Assembly (NCBI RefSeq): GCF_900107095.1
Contig: NZ_FNOR01000003.1
Span: 186,001 to 250,000 of the forward strand
Origin: Collimonas sp. OK242
Lineage (GTDB): Bacteria > Pseudomonadota > Gammaproteobacteria > Burkholderiales > Burkholderiaceae_D
Direction of reading: 5' to 3'
Length of the DNA stretch: 64,000 nt
The notes under the pieces are model-generated. The model did not search any database, was not told the origin of the DNA, and worked only from the letters and a program-made list of their open reading frames with translations. This document shows positions 25,428 to 34,349 of this stretch, one piece after another. A program made the translations under genes and the position numbers. How positions within the stretch are numbered: the first letter of the stretch is position 1; the number at the start of each line of letters is the position of its first letter.

Positions 25428-28186
25428 GCTTTCTCTGCGTCGTCGCCGACCTTCGGTTCGTGTTCTTCCGGGTCGGGCATGCTGGGAGGCGTCCCGAGCG
25501 GAATGGTGAAGATGAATTCAGCGCCGTGATGGCCGCTGCGGGCGTGGATGGTGCCGCCGTGGGCCTCGACAATCGCACGGCAAATCGCCAGCCCGAGTCC
25601 GACGCCGGGCTGGGCCGATTCGCGCTCGCCGCGTGTGAATTTTTCGAATATCGCATCTTCCATGCCGACCGGCAGACCTGGCCCGTCATCGGTCACGGTG
25701 ACCGCCAGAAAACGGCCATTGACCACAGCGGCCAATACGATATGGGAACCGGCTGGCGTGTACTTGGCGGCATTCTCCAGTAAATTGCACAGCACGCGTT
25801 CAATCAATATCGCATCGAAACGGATCAGCGGCAGCTCGTGCGCAACCCGAATTTCCACTTGATGTCCGAGCAACGCGGAGCCGCTGGCGCGCATTGCACT
25901 GCCGACCACTTCCTCAAACGGCTGCCACTGTAAATTCAATTTAACCTCGCCGCTCTGGATTCTCGCCATATCCAGCAGATTGGTCACCAATGCGCTCATG
26001 CGCAGCATTTCACTGTGCAGCGCGGCGGCCAGTACTTGCTGGTTCTGCTGCAATGGCGGCTTGGATAGCACCAGCGACTCGGACAAACCGATCAAGGCAG
26101 TCAGGGGCGTACGCAAATCGTGCGACAGCGCGGACAACAGGGAATTGCGCAAGCGCTCCGATTCCATGCGCACCAAAGCGTCTTGCGCCACTTCGACATA
26201 GTGCACGCGCTCCAGCGCAATCGCGGTCAAGGTGGCGAACGTGTACAGCTGTTGCTGCTGTTCCGGGATCAGAATCCAGCGCCGGCTGTGCGGCAAGATC
26301 ACCAGCACGCCTCGGGTGCGCATCGGCGCCACCAGGGGCAGATACAGATAGCTGCTGGCCGGCAGCGTATCGGTGCCGATACCGGCGCTGCTGGCATTGT
26401 CGAAAGCCCACTGGGCAATGCCCATGTCGAGTGCGCTGGCGACATTCGCCACCTCATCCGGTATCACCGCCGGCATTTGCAATCTGCCGGCGTCATCCGG
26501 TATCAGCAGCAAGGTCTTGGCCTGGAAACTATGCTGCAGGAACAGCCGGCTGGTTTCAAATATCTGCTCGGTCTGCAGTACGCCCGACAAGGCCCGGGCA
26601 AATTCGAACAAAGCGCGCGAGCGTGCTTCACGGTCTGAGGCGATGCGCGCCTGATAGCGCAATCCGGTGGTCAAATGGGTAATCGTCAGGCCTACCGCCA
26701 GCATCACGCCGAAGGTCAGCAAGTACTGGAAATCGCTGACGGCAAACGAAAAGCGCGGCGGCACGAAAAAGAAATCGAAAGAAGCGATGCTCAGCAAGGC
26801 GACAAAGATTGCAGGTCCGCGGCCGAAACGGATGGCGATCAATACCTCTGCCAACAGATACAGCATGACGATGTTGGCCAGGTCGAAAAACGGCAATATC
26901 GGCGTCGCCAGCAAGGTTACCAGCACACATGCCGCAAGCGCCCAGAGGTAACCCCACCACTCGATGCGGCTCTGCATCGGCACATGGCGCTGCAGGATTT
27001 TTCCGGCAGCATCCTCCTGCTTTTCCGCCGCGCTGGTTGGGGGCACGCCGATTTCGATCAGGTCGACGTCGCTCGCGAGAGCCGCGATACGCGCGGAATG
27101 GCTGGTTTGCCAGGGAAACCTGCGCTCACTGCGGCCGACGATGATCTTGGAAAAATTGTGGCTGCGGGCATAGGCCGCCATGACGGCGGCTACCTCGTTG
27201 CCGGCCAATACAGCGGTAGTCGCACCCAGATCCTGCGCCAGCTTGAGCGTCTTCAGGATGCGCTCGCGTTTGGCCGACGGCAAACGCTGCAACTTCGGCG
27301 TCTCGACATAGACCGCATGCCATTCCGCATTGAGCTGGGTCGCCAGCCGTGCAGTGCTGCGGATGACATGTTCCGCATTGGGCGAAGGGCCGACGCAGGC
27401 CAGCAAGGCGGCATCGGTCTGCCACACCGCGCCTATCGATTTTTCAATCCGGTAGGCCTGGACATCGCCCTGCAAGCGATCCGCAGTGCGGCGCAAAGCC
27501 AGCTCGCGCAGCGCGATCAGGTTACCTTTGCGGAAAAAATTGCGTGAGGCGCGTTCGGCTTGCGGCAACTTGTAGACTTTACCGAGTTTGAGCCGGTTCA
27601 GCAATTCATCGGCCGGCAAATCCACCAGCACCACTTCGTCGGCGGCATCGAATACGGTATCCGGCAAGGTTTCTGCAACCCGGATGCCGGTAATGCCGCC
27701 TACCACATCGTTCAGGCTTTCCAGATGCTGGACATTCAGCGTGGTGAAGACATCGATCCCCGCATTCAACAACTCTTCAACGTCTTGCCAGCGCTTCGGA
27801 TGGCGCGAGCCGGAGGCGTTGGAATGCGCCAGTTCATCGATCAGTATCAGCGAAGGCTTGCGCTGCAAGGCAGCGTCCAGATCGAATTCCGGCAGCTGCT
27901 TGTCGCGATACGCGACCTGTTTCATGGGCAGCAATTCCAGGCCATTCAACAGCGCGGCGGTTTCGGCACGGCCATGGCTCTCGATGACACCCGCCAATAC
28001 CTCACGGCCTTCGCTATGCAATTTATGCGCAGCGCCGAGCATCGCGTAGGTTTTTCCGACACCTGCCGAGGCGCCGAAATAGATCCGCAATTTTCCCCGT
28101 CCGGCCAGACTCTCCTGTACCTGCAGCTGCGCCAGGAGAGCGTCCGGATCGGGGCGTAGATTGTCGTTTGAGTAAGGTGAGGACAC
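25424..28186 (-). CDS. kdpD: Sensor histidine kinase KdpD
   Basis: The membrane sensor of low K+ and high osmolarity, 920 aa. The N-terminal KdpD domain has a Walker A GASAGVGKT at 38-46 and a Walker B LILIDELAHSN. A universal-stress-like domain follows (ATTAVLAGNEVAAVMAAYA and IIVGRSERRFPW). Next come four closely spaced membrane helices at about 410-500 and a GAF-like region. The dimerisation domain carries the phospho-His in SALSHDLRTPLTAL near residue 689, and an HATPase closes the protein (LLENAAKYTPAG, DDGPGLPVG). All key residues are present. It forms an operon with kdpE and is separated from kdpC by a porin gene. Confidence 0.97.
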   Translation of the reverse strand: MSSPYSNDNLRPDPDALLAQLQVQESLAGRGKLRIYFGASAGVGKTYAMLGAAHKLHSEGREVLAGVIESHGRAETAALLNGLELLPMKQVAYRDKQLPEFDLDAALQRKPSLILIDELAHSNASGSRHPKRWQDVEELLNAGIDVFTTLNVQHLESLNDVVGGITGIRVAETLPDTVFDAADEVVLVDLPADELLNRLKLGKVYKLPQAERASRNFFRKGNLIALRELALRRTADRLQGDVQAYRIEKSIGAVWQTDAALLACVGPSPNAEHVIRSTARLATQLNAEWHAVYVETPKLQRLPSAKRERILKTLKLAQDLGATTAVLAGNEVAAVMAAYARSHNFSKIIVGRSERRFPWQTSHSARIAALASDVDLIEIGVPPTSAAEKQEDAAGKILQRHVPMQSRIEWWGYLWALAACVLVTLLATPILPFFDLANIVMLYLLAEVLIAIRFGRGPAIFVALLSIASFDFFFVPPRFSFAVSDFQYLLTFGVMLAVGLTITHLTTGLRYQARIASDREARSRALFEFARALSGVLQTEQIFETSRLFLQHSFQAKTLLLIPDDAGRLQMPAVIPDEVANVASALDMGIAQWAFDNASSAGIGTDTLPASSYLYLPLVAPMRTRGVLVILPHSRRWILIPEQQQQLYTFATLTAIALERVHYVEVAQDALVRMESERLRNSLLSALSHDLRTPLTALIGLSESLVLSKPPLQQNQQVLAAALHSEMLRMSALVTNLLDMARIQSGEVKLNLQWQPFEEVVGSAMRASGSALLGHQVEIRVAHELPLIRFDAILIERVLCNLLENAAKYTPAGSHIVLAAVVNGRFLAVTVTDDGPGLPVGMEDAIFEKFTRGERESAQPGVGLGLAICRAIVEAHGGTIHARSGHHGAEFIFTIPLGTPPSMPDPEEHEPKVGDDAEKA

Positions 28187-28330
28187 AGATTGCCTTGTGA
28201 AAGCTATCGATTAGACGGTTATACAAAATCCAGCGTTAATTGTAGATTGAATCGTGGATGCAATCGAGCTGCCGCTACGATACCCTGAAAGCACTATAAA
28301 TTCCCTGCTCGCGAAAAACAAAGGCGAACA

Positions 28331-28357
28331 GGCCGGGAGACTGCAAGTTTCCCGGCC
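28331..28357 (-). terminator. Hairpin after the TorF-type porin gene
   Basis: GGCCGGGA and TCCCGGCC are perfect 8-bp arms around an 11-nt loop, about 30 nt past the porin stop on the minus strand. The following sequence is only moderately T-rich. It would separate the porin from kdpDE. The rest of 28187-28387 shows nothing recognisable. Confidence 0.55.
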
Positions 28358-28387
28358 AATGCTGATGAAGCAGTTTATGAGCAACTC

Positions 28388-29134
28388 TTAAAATGTCTTT
28401 GTCGCCGATACCACCAGTGCAGTCTTACCCAGGTTTTTGCGATCGGGCGACGGTCCTACATAATTTTTGGTATCGGTGCCGATCACCGCAACGCTGCCAG
28501 ACAAAAAACCGAAATCCTTGGTCAAACCGACTTTCCAGTCGTTATAGCTGGATGCCGAATTGTTTTTCACAGTTTGATGGCCGGCGTGCAGATTGACCGT
28601 ATAGCCGTTGGTGACGTCAATATTGGCGCCGATATCCAGATAACCGCTGTTCTTGCTATCCGCAAAACCGAACAGATTGGTCACTGCATGCGAATATTTA
28701 ATATACGCAGGACCGTAGCCGAGCTGACCGTAGATTTCCGTCGTATCGGCACTCGGATGCAGATCGTTGGATGGGTACACATACGACAGTATACCGAAGT
28801 CGTAGCTCAGGTCTTGCGTGAAATTACCTTTCTTGCCGGCGTAGATATCCCACTCGATATTGCCGTTGCCGCCGCTGTCCTTGATCCATTTAAGCGTCGA
28901 CAGCCAGGTGCCGACATACAAGCCGGTTGGATTATTGCTGTAGTCTGCGCCACCCTGCAGAGCCGGCGTCAGACGCGTCTGGGAGATGCCGCGGAAACGA
29001 TAGTCGGAGACGACGCTGGCATTGAAAGTCAAGGAATTATCGGGGACAGCCTCTTCCGCCTGCGAACAGTTTGCAGTGAAGGCAGTAACGCCGATGACGG
29101 TAACCAGACCAGCAAAATAGATAATTTTCTTCAT
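28388..29134 (-). CDS. TorF-family putative outer-membrane porin
   Basis: A 248-aa secreted protein. ATG 29134 is chosen because it gives the signal peptide MKKIIYFAGLVTVIGVTAFT and has GGA upstream; the open frame runs six codons further. After cleavage near SQAEE, LTFNASVVSDYRFRGISQT is the hallmark start of the TorF/TIGR02001 family, followed by alternating amphipathic strands and a C-terminal Phe (VVSATKTF), as for outer-membrane beta-barrels. Function is not established for the family. It is placed between kdpC and kdpD on the same strand, with 148 bp to kdpC and a hairpin behind it. Confidence 0.85.
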   Translation of the reverse strand: MKKIIYFAGLVTVIGVTAFTANCSQAEEAVPDNSLTFNASVVSDYRFRGISQTRLTPALQGGADYSNNPTGLYVGTWLSTLKWIKDSGGNGNIEWDIYAGKKGNFTQDLSYDFGILSYVYPSNDLHPSADTTEIYGQLGYGPAYIKYSHAVTNLFGFADSKNSGYLDIGANIDVTNGYTVNLHAGHQTVKNNSASSYNDWKVGLTKDFGFLSGSVAVIGTDTKNYVGPSPDRKNLGKTALVVSATKTF

Positions 29135-29282
29135 AAATTCCAAGTGAGACAAAAATGAGACAAAAGTAAGGTGGTGGTTGATCTCAAATCAGAGGAAATA
29201 AGGGCGTGTGGAAGCTGACCGTACGCCGTACGGCCAGTTCTGCCAGCACTGCTGCCTCCAAGATGAAATGGGTGGGGAAAAC

Positions 29283-29930
29283 TTAGTTTGACGCCGGATG
29301 CTGCCGGTCCAACGCCAGGTTCAATGCCATGACGTTGACGCGCGGCTCGCCCAGGAAACCGAGGCTGCGCTCCAGCTTCAAGCTATCGATGAGGCTATGC
29401 ACGGTATCGACGTTCAACTTGCGTTCACGCGCAATGCGTCCCGCCTGGTAGTAGGCTGCGGCAAGGCTGATTTCCGGATCCAGGCCGCTGCCGGAAGCAG
29501 TCACCAGATCTACCGGAATCGGCAGCGTGTTGCCCGGATCGGCGGCTTTCAAGGCATCGACCCTTCCCTTCACAGCGTCTATCAGCGCCGGATTGCTCGG
29601 CCCGAAGTTAGAGCCGCCGGAAGCTTGCGGGTTGTATGGCATCGGCGAGGTGGCAGACAAACGGCCCCAGAAATAATTAGGAGCGGAAAACTCCTGGCCG
29701 ATCAGGCGCGAGCCGATCAGTTTGCCATTCTGCACAATCAGGCTGCCGGACGCCTGATCGGGAAAAGCCACTTTGCCGATCCCGGTTACGGCCAGCGGAT
29801 AGATCACCCCGCACAGCAAGGTGAGTCCGGCAAACAGTACCAGCGCCGGCCGCAATACGCCATGCGATGCGATGTTTGTCGTAGTCGCCGACGGTGCTGT
29901 AGACGGCGTTGTTGTAGATGCGGATTTCAT
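29283..29930 (-). CDS. kdpC: Potassium-transporting ATPase KdpC subunit
   Basis: The single-span periplasmic-facing subunit of the KdpFABC pump, needed for assembly and ATP affinity. The 215-aa protein has a Thr/Ser-rich N-terminus of about 25 residues, longer than usual, then one membrane helix (PALVLFAGLTLLCGVIYPL). The conserved SGSGLDPEISLAAAYYQ and VNVMALNLALD follow. It lies 14 bp after kdpB. Confidence 0.96.
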   Translation of the reverse strand: MKSASTTTPSTAPSATTTNIASHGVLRPALVLFAGLTLLCGVIYPLAVTGIGKVAFPDQASGSLIVQNGKLIGSRLIGQEFSAPNYFWGRLSATSPMPYNPQASGGSNFGPSNPALIDAVKGRVDALKAADPGNTLPIPVDLVTASGSGLDPEISLAAAYYQAGRIARERKLNVDTVHSLIDSLKLERSLGFLGEPRVNVMALNLALDRQHPASN

Positions 29931-29944
29931 TTCCAGACTCCTGA

Positions 29945-32023
29945 TTAGACCAGATGCATTACCGACAGAATCATGTCGATCAGTTTGATGCCGATAAAGG
30001 GCAATATGATGCCGCCCAGGCCGTAGATCAGCAGGTTACGGCGCAACAGCGCAGCGGCGCCGACAGCGCGATACCTGACCCCCTTCAATGCCAGTGGAAT
30101 CAACACCACGATGATCAAGGCGTTGAAGATAACCGCAGACATGATGGCCGATGACGGACTGGCCAGATGCATCACGTTCAGCGCTGCCAGCTGCGGATAA
30201 GTGGTGATGAAAGCCGCCGGGATGATCGCGAAATACTTGGCGATATCGTTGGCAATCGAAAAGGTCGACAAGGCGCCGCGCGTCATCAGCATCTGCTTGC
30301 CGATCTCGACGATTTCCAGCAGCTTGGTCGGATTCGAATCGAGGTCGACCATATTGCCGGCCTCTTTCGCCGCTTGCGTGCCGCTGTTCATCGCCACCGC
30401 AACGTCAGCCTGGGCCAGCGCCGGCGCATCGTTGGTGCCGTCGCCGGTCATCGCTACCAGCCGGCCTTCCGACTGATAGCTGCGGATCAGCTTGAGCTTG
30501 TCCTCCGGCGTCGCTTCGGCCAGGAAGTCGTCAACCCCTGCTTCGGCAGCAATCGATGCGGCAGTGAGGCGATTGTCACCAGTGATCATGACAGTCTTGA
30601 TCCCCATCCGGCGCAACTCGGCAAAGCGTTCCTTGATGCCGCCCTTGACGATATCCTTCAGCTCGACCACGCCCATCACCACGCCGTCGTCCACCACCAC
30701 CAGCGGCGTGCTGCCGCGACGGGCGACGTCGTCGACGTTGTGCGCCACTTCGGCCGGGAACGGTTGTCCCAGTTCTTGCAGATAGTTCTTGAGTGCCTCC
30801 GACGAACCTTTACGGATCACACGGTTGCCGATGTCGACGCCGCTCATCCGGGTCTGCGCGGTGAACGGCACGAAGACGGCATGCAGCACATTCATCTCGC
30901 GTTCACGAATATTGAAGCGCTGTTTGGCCAGCACCACGATACTGCGGCCTTCCGGCGTTTCATCCGCCAGCGACGCCAGTTGCGCGACATCCGCCAGTTG
31001 CTGCTCGGTGACGCCGGGCGCAGGAATGAACGCCGAAGCTTGACGGTTGCCAAGCGTGATGGTGCCGGTCTTGTCCAGCAACAGCACGTCAACGTCGCCG
31101 GCAGCTTCCACCGCACGGCCGGAAGTGGCAATCACATTGGCTTGCATCATGCGGCTCATGCCGGCCACGCCGATGGCGGACAGCAAGGCGCCGATGGTGG
31201 TCGGGATCAGGCACACCAGCAAGGCGACCAATACCGTGATCGTGATTGGCGCACCGCTTTTGGCGGCAGATACGCTAAACAAGGAGAACGGCAGCAAGGT
31301 CACCGTCACCAGCAGAAACACGATGGTCAGCGCCACCAGCAAGATAGTCAGGGCGATTTCGTTCGGCGTCTTTTGGCGCTTGGCGCTTTCCACCATCGAA
31401 ATCATGCGGTCGAGGAAGGCTTCGCCCGGGTTGACAGTAACGCGTACCACCAGCCAGTCGGACAGCACCCGGGTGCCGCCGGTGACCGCGGAAAAATCGC
31501 CGCCGGATTCGCGGATCACCGGCGCCGATTCGCCGGTGATCGCACTTTCGTCGACCGAGGCAACGCCTTCGATGACTTCACCGTCGACCGGGATCACATC
31601 CCCCGCTTCGACCAGCACGACATCACCCTTGCGCAAATTGCTGGCCGGGGTTGCCGACCAGTTGCTGAGCTCGCCCTTGGGCTTGCTGTCGCGCTCCAGC
31701 TTTTTGGCTGAAACGGTTTGCTTCAAGGCGCGCAGCGATTCTGCTTGCGCCTTGCTGCGCCCTTCCGCCAGAGCTTCGGCAAAATTGGCGAACAGGACGG
31801 TAAACCAGAGCCAGACCGAAATCGCCAGGATGAAAGCCGGATTGGCTTCGCCTTTGCCGGTCAAGGCTTGGAAATACAACAGCGTGGTCAGGATACTGCC
31901 GATATAAACCACAAACATGACCGGGTTGCGCAATTGCGTTTGCGGCGCCAGTTTTTTGAACGATGCGACGATGGCCGGGCCCATGAGCGCGGAATCGAAG
32001 AGCGTCAGATTAGTGCGAGACAT
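29945..32023 (-). CDS. kdpB: Potassium-transporting P-type ATPase KdpB subunit
   Basis: The ATP-hydrolysing P-type subunit, 692 aa. The phosphorylated Asp is in [12 protein letters not shown] near residue 316. The actuator motif is [15 protein letters not shown], the nucleotide-binding domain has RKGSSEALK, and the hinge is [20 protein letters not shown]. Length and start ([10 protein letters not shown], preceded by AAGAAGGATC) match the family. It lies 78 bp after kdpA. Confidence 0.98.
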   Translation of the reverse strand: MSRTNLTLFDSALMGPAIVASFKKLAPQTQLRNPVMFVVYIGSILTTLLYFQALTGKGEANPAFILAISVWLWFTVLFANFAEALAEGRSKAQAESLRALKQTVSAKKLERDSKPKGELSNWSATPASNLRKGDVVLVEAGDVIPVDGEVIEGVASVDESAITGESAPVIRESGGDFSAVTGGTRVLSDWLVVRVTVNPGEAFLDRMISMVESAKRQKTPNEIALTILLVALTIVFLLVTVTLLPFSLFSVSAAKSGAPITITVLVALLVCLIPTTIGALLSAIGVAGMSRMMQANVIATSGRAVEAAGDVDVLLLDKTGTITLGNRQASAFIPAPGVTEQQLADVAQLASLADETPEGRSIVVLAKQRFNIREREMNVLHAVFVPFTAQTRMSGVDIGNRVIRKGSSEALKNYLQELGQPFPAEVAHNVDDVARRGSTPLVVVDDGVVMGVVELKDIVKGGIKERFAELRRMGIKTVMITGDNRLTAASIAAEAGVDDFLAEATPEDKLKLIRSYQSEGRLVAMTGDGTNDAPALAQADVAVAMNSGTQAAKEAGNMVDLDSNPTKLLEIVEIGKQMLMTRGALSTFSIANDIAKYFAIIPAAFITTYPQLAALNVMHLASPSSAIMSAVIFNALIIVVLIPLALKGVRYRAVGAAALLRRNLLIYGLGGIILPFIGIKLIDMILSVMHLV

Positions 32024-32101
32024 GATGATCCTTCTTCTTGATTAGTTGAGGACAGAGTAATTCGCCACGCGGCGGCTCTTAAACTCTGTCCCGCAATTCT
32101 G

Positions 32102-33919
32102 TTACTTTGCAAACATTTGCAGATGTTCAACCACAGGGCCAAGCGCCAGAGCCGGTACGTAATTCAATACACCCACCAGCACCACGACTCCTATCAGCAA
32201 CACGATAAACAGCGGACCATGGGTCGGCATCGTGCCGGAGTTCGGTTCCAGCCGTTTTTTAGCGGCAAGCGAACCAGCCATGGCCAGGATCGTGACGATG
32301 ATGATGAAACGTCCGAACCACATCGCTATCGCCAGCATGGCGTTATAGAACGGCGTGTTGGCTGACAGGCCGCCGAAGGCGCTGCCGTTGTTGTTGGCGG
32401 CGGAAGAGAACGCATACAGAATCTCACTGAAGCCGTGGGCGCCGGGGTTAAGGATGCCCGCCACGCCGGCCGCCGCCATCACGGCAATCGCCGTGCCGCC
32501 CAACACCAGCATCGGTGTCGCCAGGATCGCGATCGATGTCATTTTCATTTCGAACGACTGGATTTTCTTGCCCAGATATTCCGGAGTGCGGCCGATCATC
32601 AAACCGGCGATGAATACCGCCATGATGGCAAACACCAGCATGCCGTACAGGCCGGAGCCGACGCCGCCGAACACCACTTCGCCCATTTGTATCAAGGCCA
32701 TCGGCACCATGCCGCCCAATGCTGTAAAGGAATCGTGCATGGCGTTCACCGCACCGCAAGACGCAGCTGTGGTGATCGCTGCAAACAGAGCAGAAGCGCT
32801 GATGCCGAAACGGCTTTCCTTGCCTTCCATATTGCCGCCCGATTGCAGCAGGCTATGCGCCTGGTCGATACCCAAGGCGCTAAGGCCGGGATGCGATTGC
32901 TGCTCGGCGTACATCACCACTGACGTCATGATCACGAAAATGACCGTCATCGCCGCCAGTACCGCCCAGCCTTGGCGAATGTCGCCGACCATGAAGCCGA
33001 AGGTGAAGCACAGCGCCGCCGGGATCAGGAAAATGGCCAGCATCTGCATGAAATTCGACAGCGGCGTCGGATTTTCATACGGGTGAGCCGAGTTGGCATT
33101 GAAGAAGCCGCCGCCATTGGTGCCGATCATCTTGATCGCTTCCTGCGACGCCACCGGACCCATGGCCAGGGTTTGCACCTTGGTGTTCATGGTTTCCAGC
33201 ACCGGCTTGCCCGCGGCATCATTGACCGGCTGGCCGTCGGCGCCGACTTTAGGCTGCTGATAGGTCAGCGGCTGCACAATGTTGGCGTCTTTATACGAGT
33301 CGAAATTCTGGATCACGCCCTGGCTGATCAGGAATACCGAGAAAATCACCGACAATGGCAACAGCAGGTACACGGTAGAACGGGTGACGTCGGTCCAGAA
33401 ATTACCGATCGACTGCGCTGAATGACGCGAGAAGCCGCGGATCAGGGCAAAGGCAACCGCAAGGCCGGTAGCTGCGGAAAAGAAGTTCTGCACCGCCAGC
33501 ACCAGCATCTGGGTCAGGTAGCTCATCGCGCTTTCGCCCGAATAACCTTGCCAGTTGGTGTTGGTGACAAAGCTGACCGCAGTATTAAATGCGGAATCTG
33601 AACTGAGATTGGCAAAATGCTGAGGATTCAGCGGCAGCCAGAGTTGGAAACGCTGCAAGGCGAAGGTAGCCAGCGCGCCGATAGTATTAAACAGCAGCAG
33701 CGCCAGCGCATAGGTCTTCCAGTTCATATCGGACTTGGCCTTGATGCCGGCGCAACGATACAGCCATTGCTCAACCCGGCTGAACCAGCCGAAACCGGTT
33801 ACCGGCGCATGATCTGAAGAGCCGGCGGCGACTTGCACGATAAACTTGCCGAGCGGATAACTCAGCACAAGCAGCACCGCCAGGAAAGCGATCAACAACA
33901 TGGTGGATTGGGAGGTCAT
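32102..33919 (-). CDS. kdpA: Potassium-transporting ATPase KdpA subunit
   Basis: The K+-selective channel-like subunit, 605 aa, a relative of the Trk/Ktr transporters with four membrane-pore-membrane repeats. Selectivity-filter regions are recognisable in [47 protein letters not shown] and [11 protein letters not shown]. The start lies one base after the kdpF stop, so translation is coupled. Confidence 0.98.
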   Translation of the reverse strand: MTSQSTMLLIAFLAVLLVLSYPLGKFIVQVAAGSSDHAPVTGFGWFSRVEQWLYRCAGIKAKSDMNWKTYALALLLFNTIGALATFALQRFQLWLPLNPQHFANLSSDSAFNTAVSFVTNTNWQGYSGESAMSYLTQMLVLAVQNFFSAATGLAVAFALIRGFSRHSAQSIGNFWTDVTRSTVYLLLPLSVIFSVFLISQGVIQNFDSYKDANIVQPLTYQQPKVGADGQPVNDAAGKPVLETMNTKVQTLAMGPVASQEAIKMIGTNGGGFFNANSAHPYENPTPLSNFMQMLAIFLIPAALCFTFGFMVGDIRQGWAVLAAMTVIFVIMTSVVMYAEQQSHPGLSALGIDQAHSLLQSGGNMEGKESRFGISASALFAAITTAASCGAVNAMHDSFTALGGMVPMALIQMGEVVFGGVGSGLYGMLVFAIMAVFIAGLMIGRTPEYLGKKIQSFEMKMTSIAILATPMLVLGGTAIAVMAAAGVAGILNPGAHGFSEILYAFSSAANNNGSAFGGLSANTPFYNAMLAIAMWFGRFIIIVTILAMAGSLAAKKRLEPNSGTMPTHGPLFIVLLIGVVVLVGVLNYVPALALGPVVEHLQMFAK

Positions 33920-33920
33920 C

Positions 33921-34010
33921 TCAGAAGTCCTCCGCTTTGATCAGGGCCACGACCAGATACACCAGCAGCGCAACGGTCACCACCGCGCCAAGTACATAAA
34001 ACGGGTTCAT
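33921..34010 (-). CDS. kdpF: KdpF small membrane subunit
   Basis: A 29-aa peptide, [19 protein letters not shown] plus [10 protein letters not shown], one membrane helix ending in the KAEDF tail typical of KdpF, the lipid-like stabiliser of the KdpABC complex. It is one base ahead of kdpA, and its ATG overlaps the stop of the preceding 35-aa ORF (ATGA). Confidence 0.93.
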   Translation of the reverse strand: MNPFYVLGAVVTVALLVYLVVALIKAEDF

Positions 34011-34114
34011 TGCCTGTCCTCCAGCTTTTTGCATCCCACCGCCAGCGCCCAGGTGACGACAAACATCGCCACGATTGCGCCAACATAAATTCCGTCCAGT
34101 ACCAAGTCCATCAT
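34007..34114 (-). CDS. 35-aa single-span membrane peptide upstream of kdpF
   Basis: An ORF of 35 codons beginning MMDLVLDGIYVGAIVAMF, with VVTWALAVGC completing one membrane helix and a charged tail KKLEDRQ. GAGGG stands a few bases before the ATG. Its TGA overlaps the kdpF ATG by four bases (ATGA), the arrangement seen in coupled genes. It is the first gene of the kdp transcript, after the KdpE-like site and promoter. I do not recognise a named family. It could be a further small Kdp subunit or a leader peptide. Confidence 0.7.
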   Translation of the reverse strand: MMDLVLDGIYVGAIVAMFVVTWALAVGCKKLEDRQ

Positions 34115-34150
34115 TACCCTCATTACAGATTAGTTGCGGTACCGACAGGC

Positions 34151-34179
34151 TATAGAGAAGCTTCTAAAAATGTTGTAAA
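34151..34179 (-). promoter_or_regulatory. Candidate kdp promoter
   Basis: On the minus strand, a -35 TTTACA (34179-34174) and a -10 TCTATA (34156-34151) are separated by 17 bp, about 35-60 bp ahead of the first kdp ORF. It lies directly downstream of the KdpE-like site. Confidence 0.6.
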
Positions 34180-34189
34180 GAGTCTTCAT

Positions 34190-34223
34190 GGGGGTGTAAA
34201 CAAAGTGTAAAAAACCGTAAAAA
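34190..34223 (-). promoter_or_regulatory. KdpE-like binding site
   Basis: On the minus strand, a T-rich stretch holds TTTTACG, TTTACAC and TTTACACCCCC, the repeats starting 10-11 bp apart. It closely resembles the T-rich site ending in TTTACACCCC bound by KdpE upstream of the Escherichia coli kdp genes, and it abuts the promoter on its upstream side. Confidence 0.65.
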
Positions 34224-34349
34224 CCGCGAGGGAAAGCCGGGCATCTGACGGACAAATCGCTTCCATGCCTTTTTTGCACCATCCGGCTCAGTTTTTGCTG
34301 GCAAACGCGGTACACTTTCAGCCTCGCCAGCTAACGCCATGACACCTAC

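Noticed and set aside
30167-31711. 514-codon plus-strand frame opposite kdpB
   Set aside because: Shadow frame rich in His, Gln and Arg; kdpB on the other strand is unambiguous.
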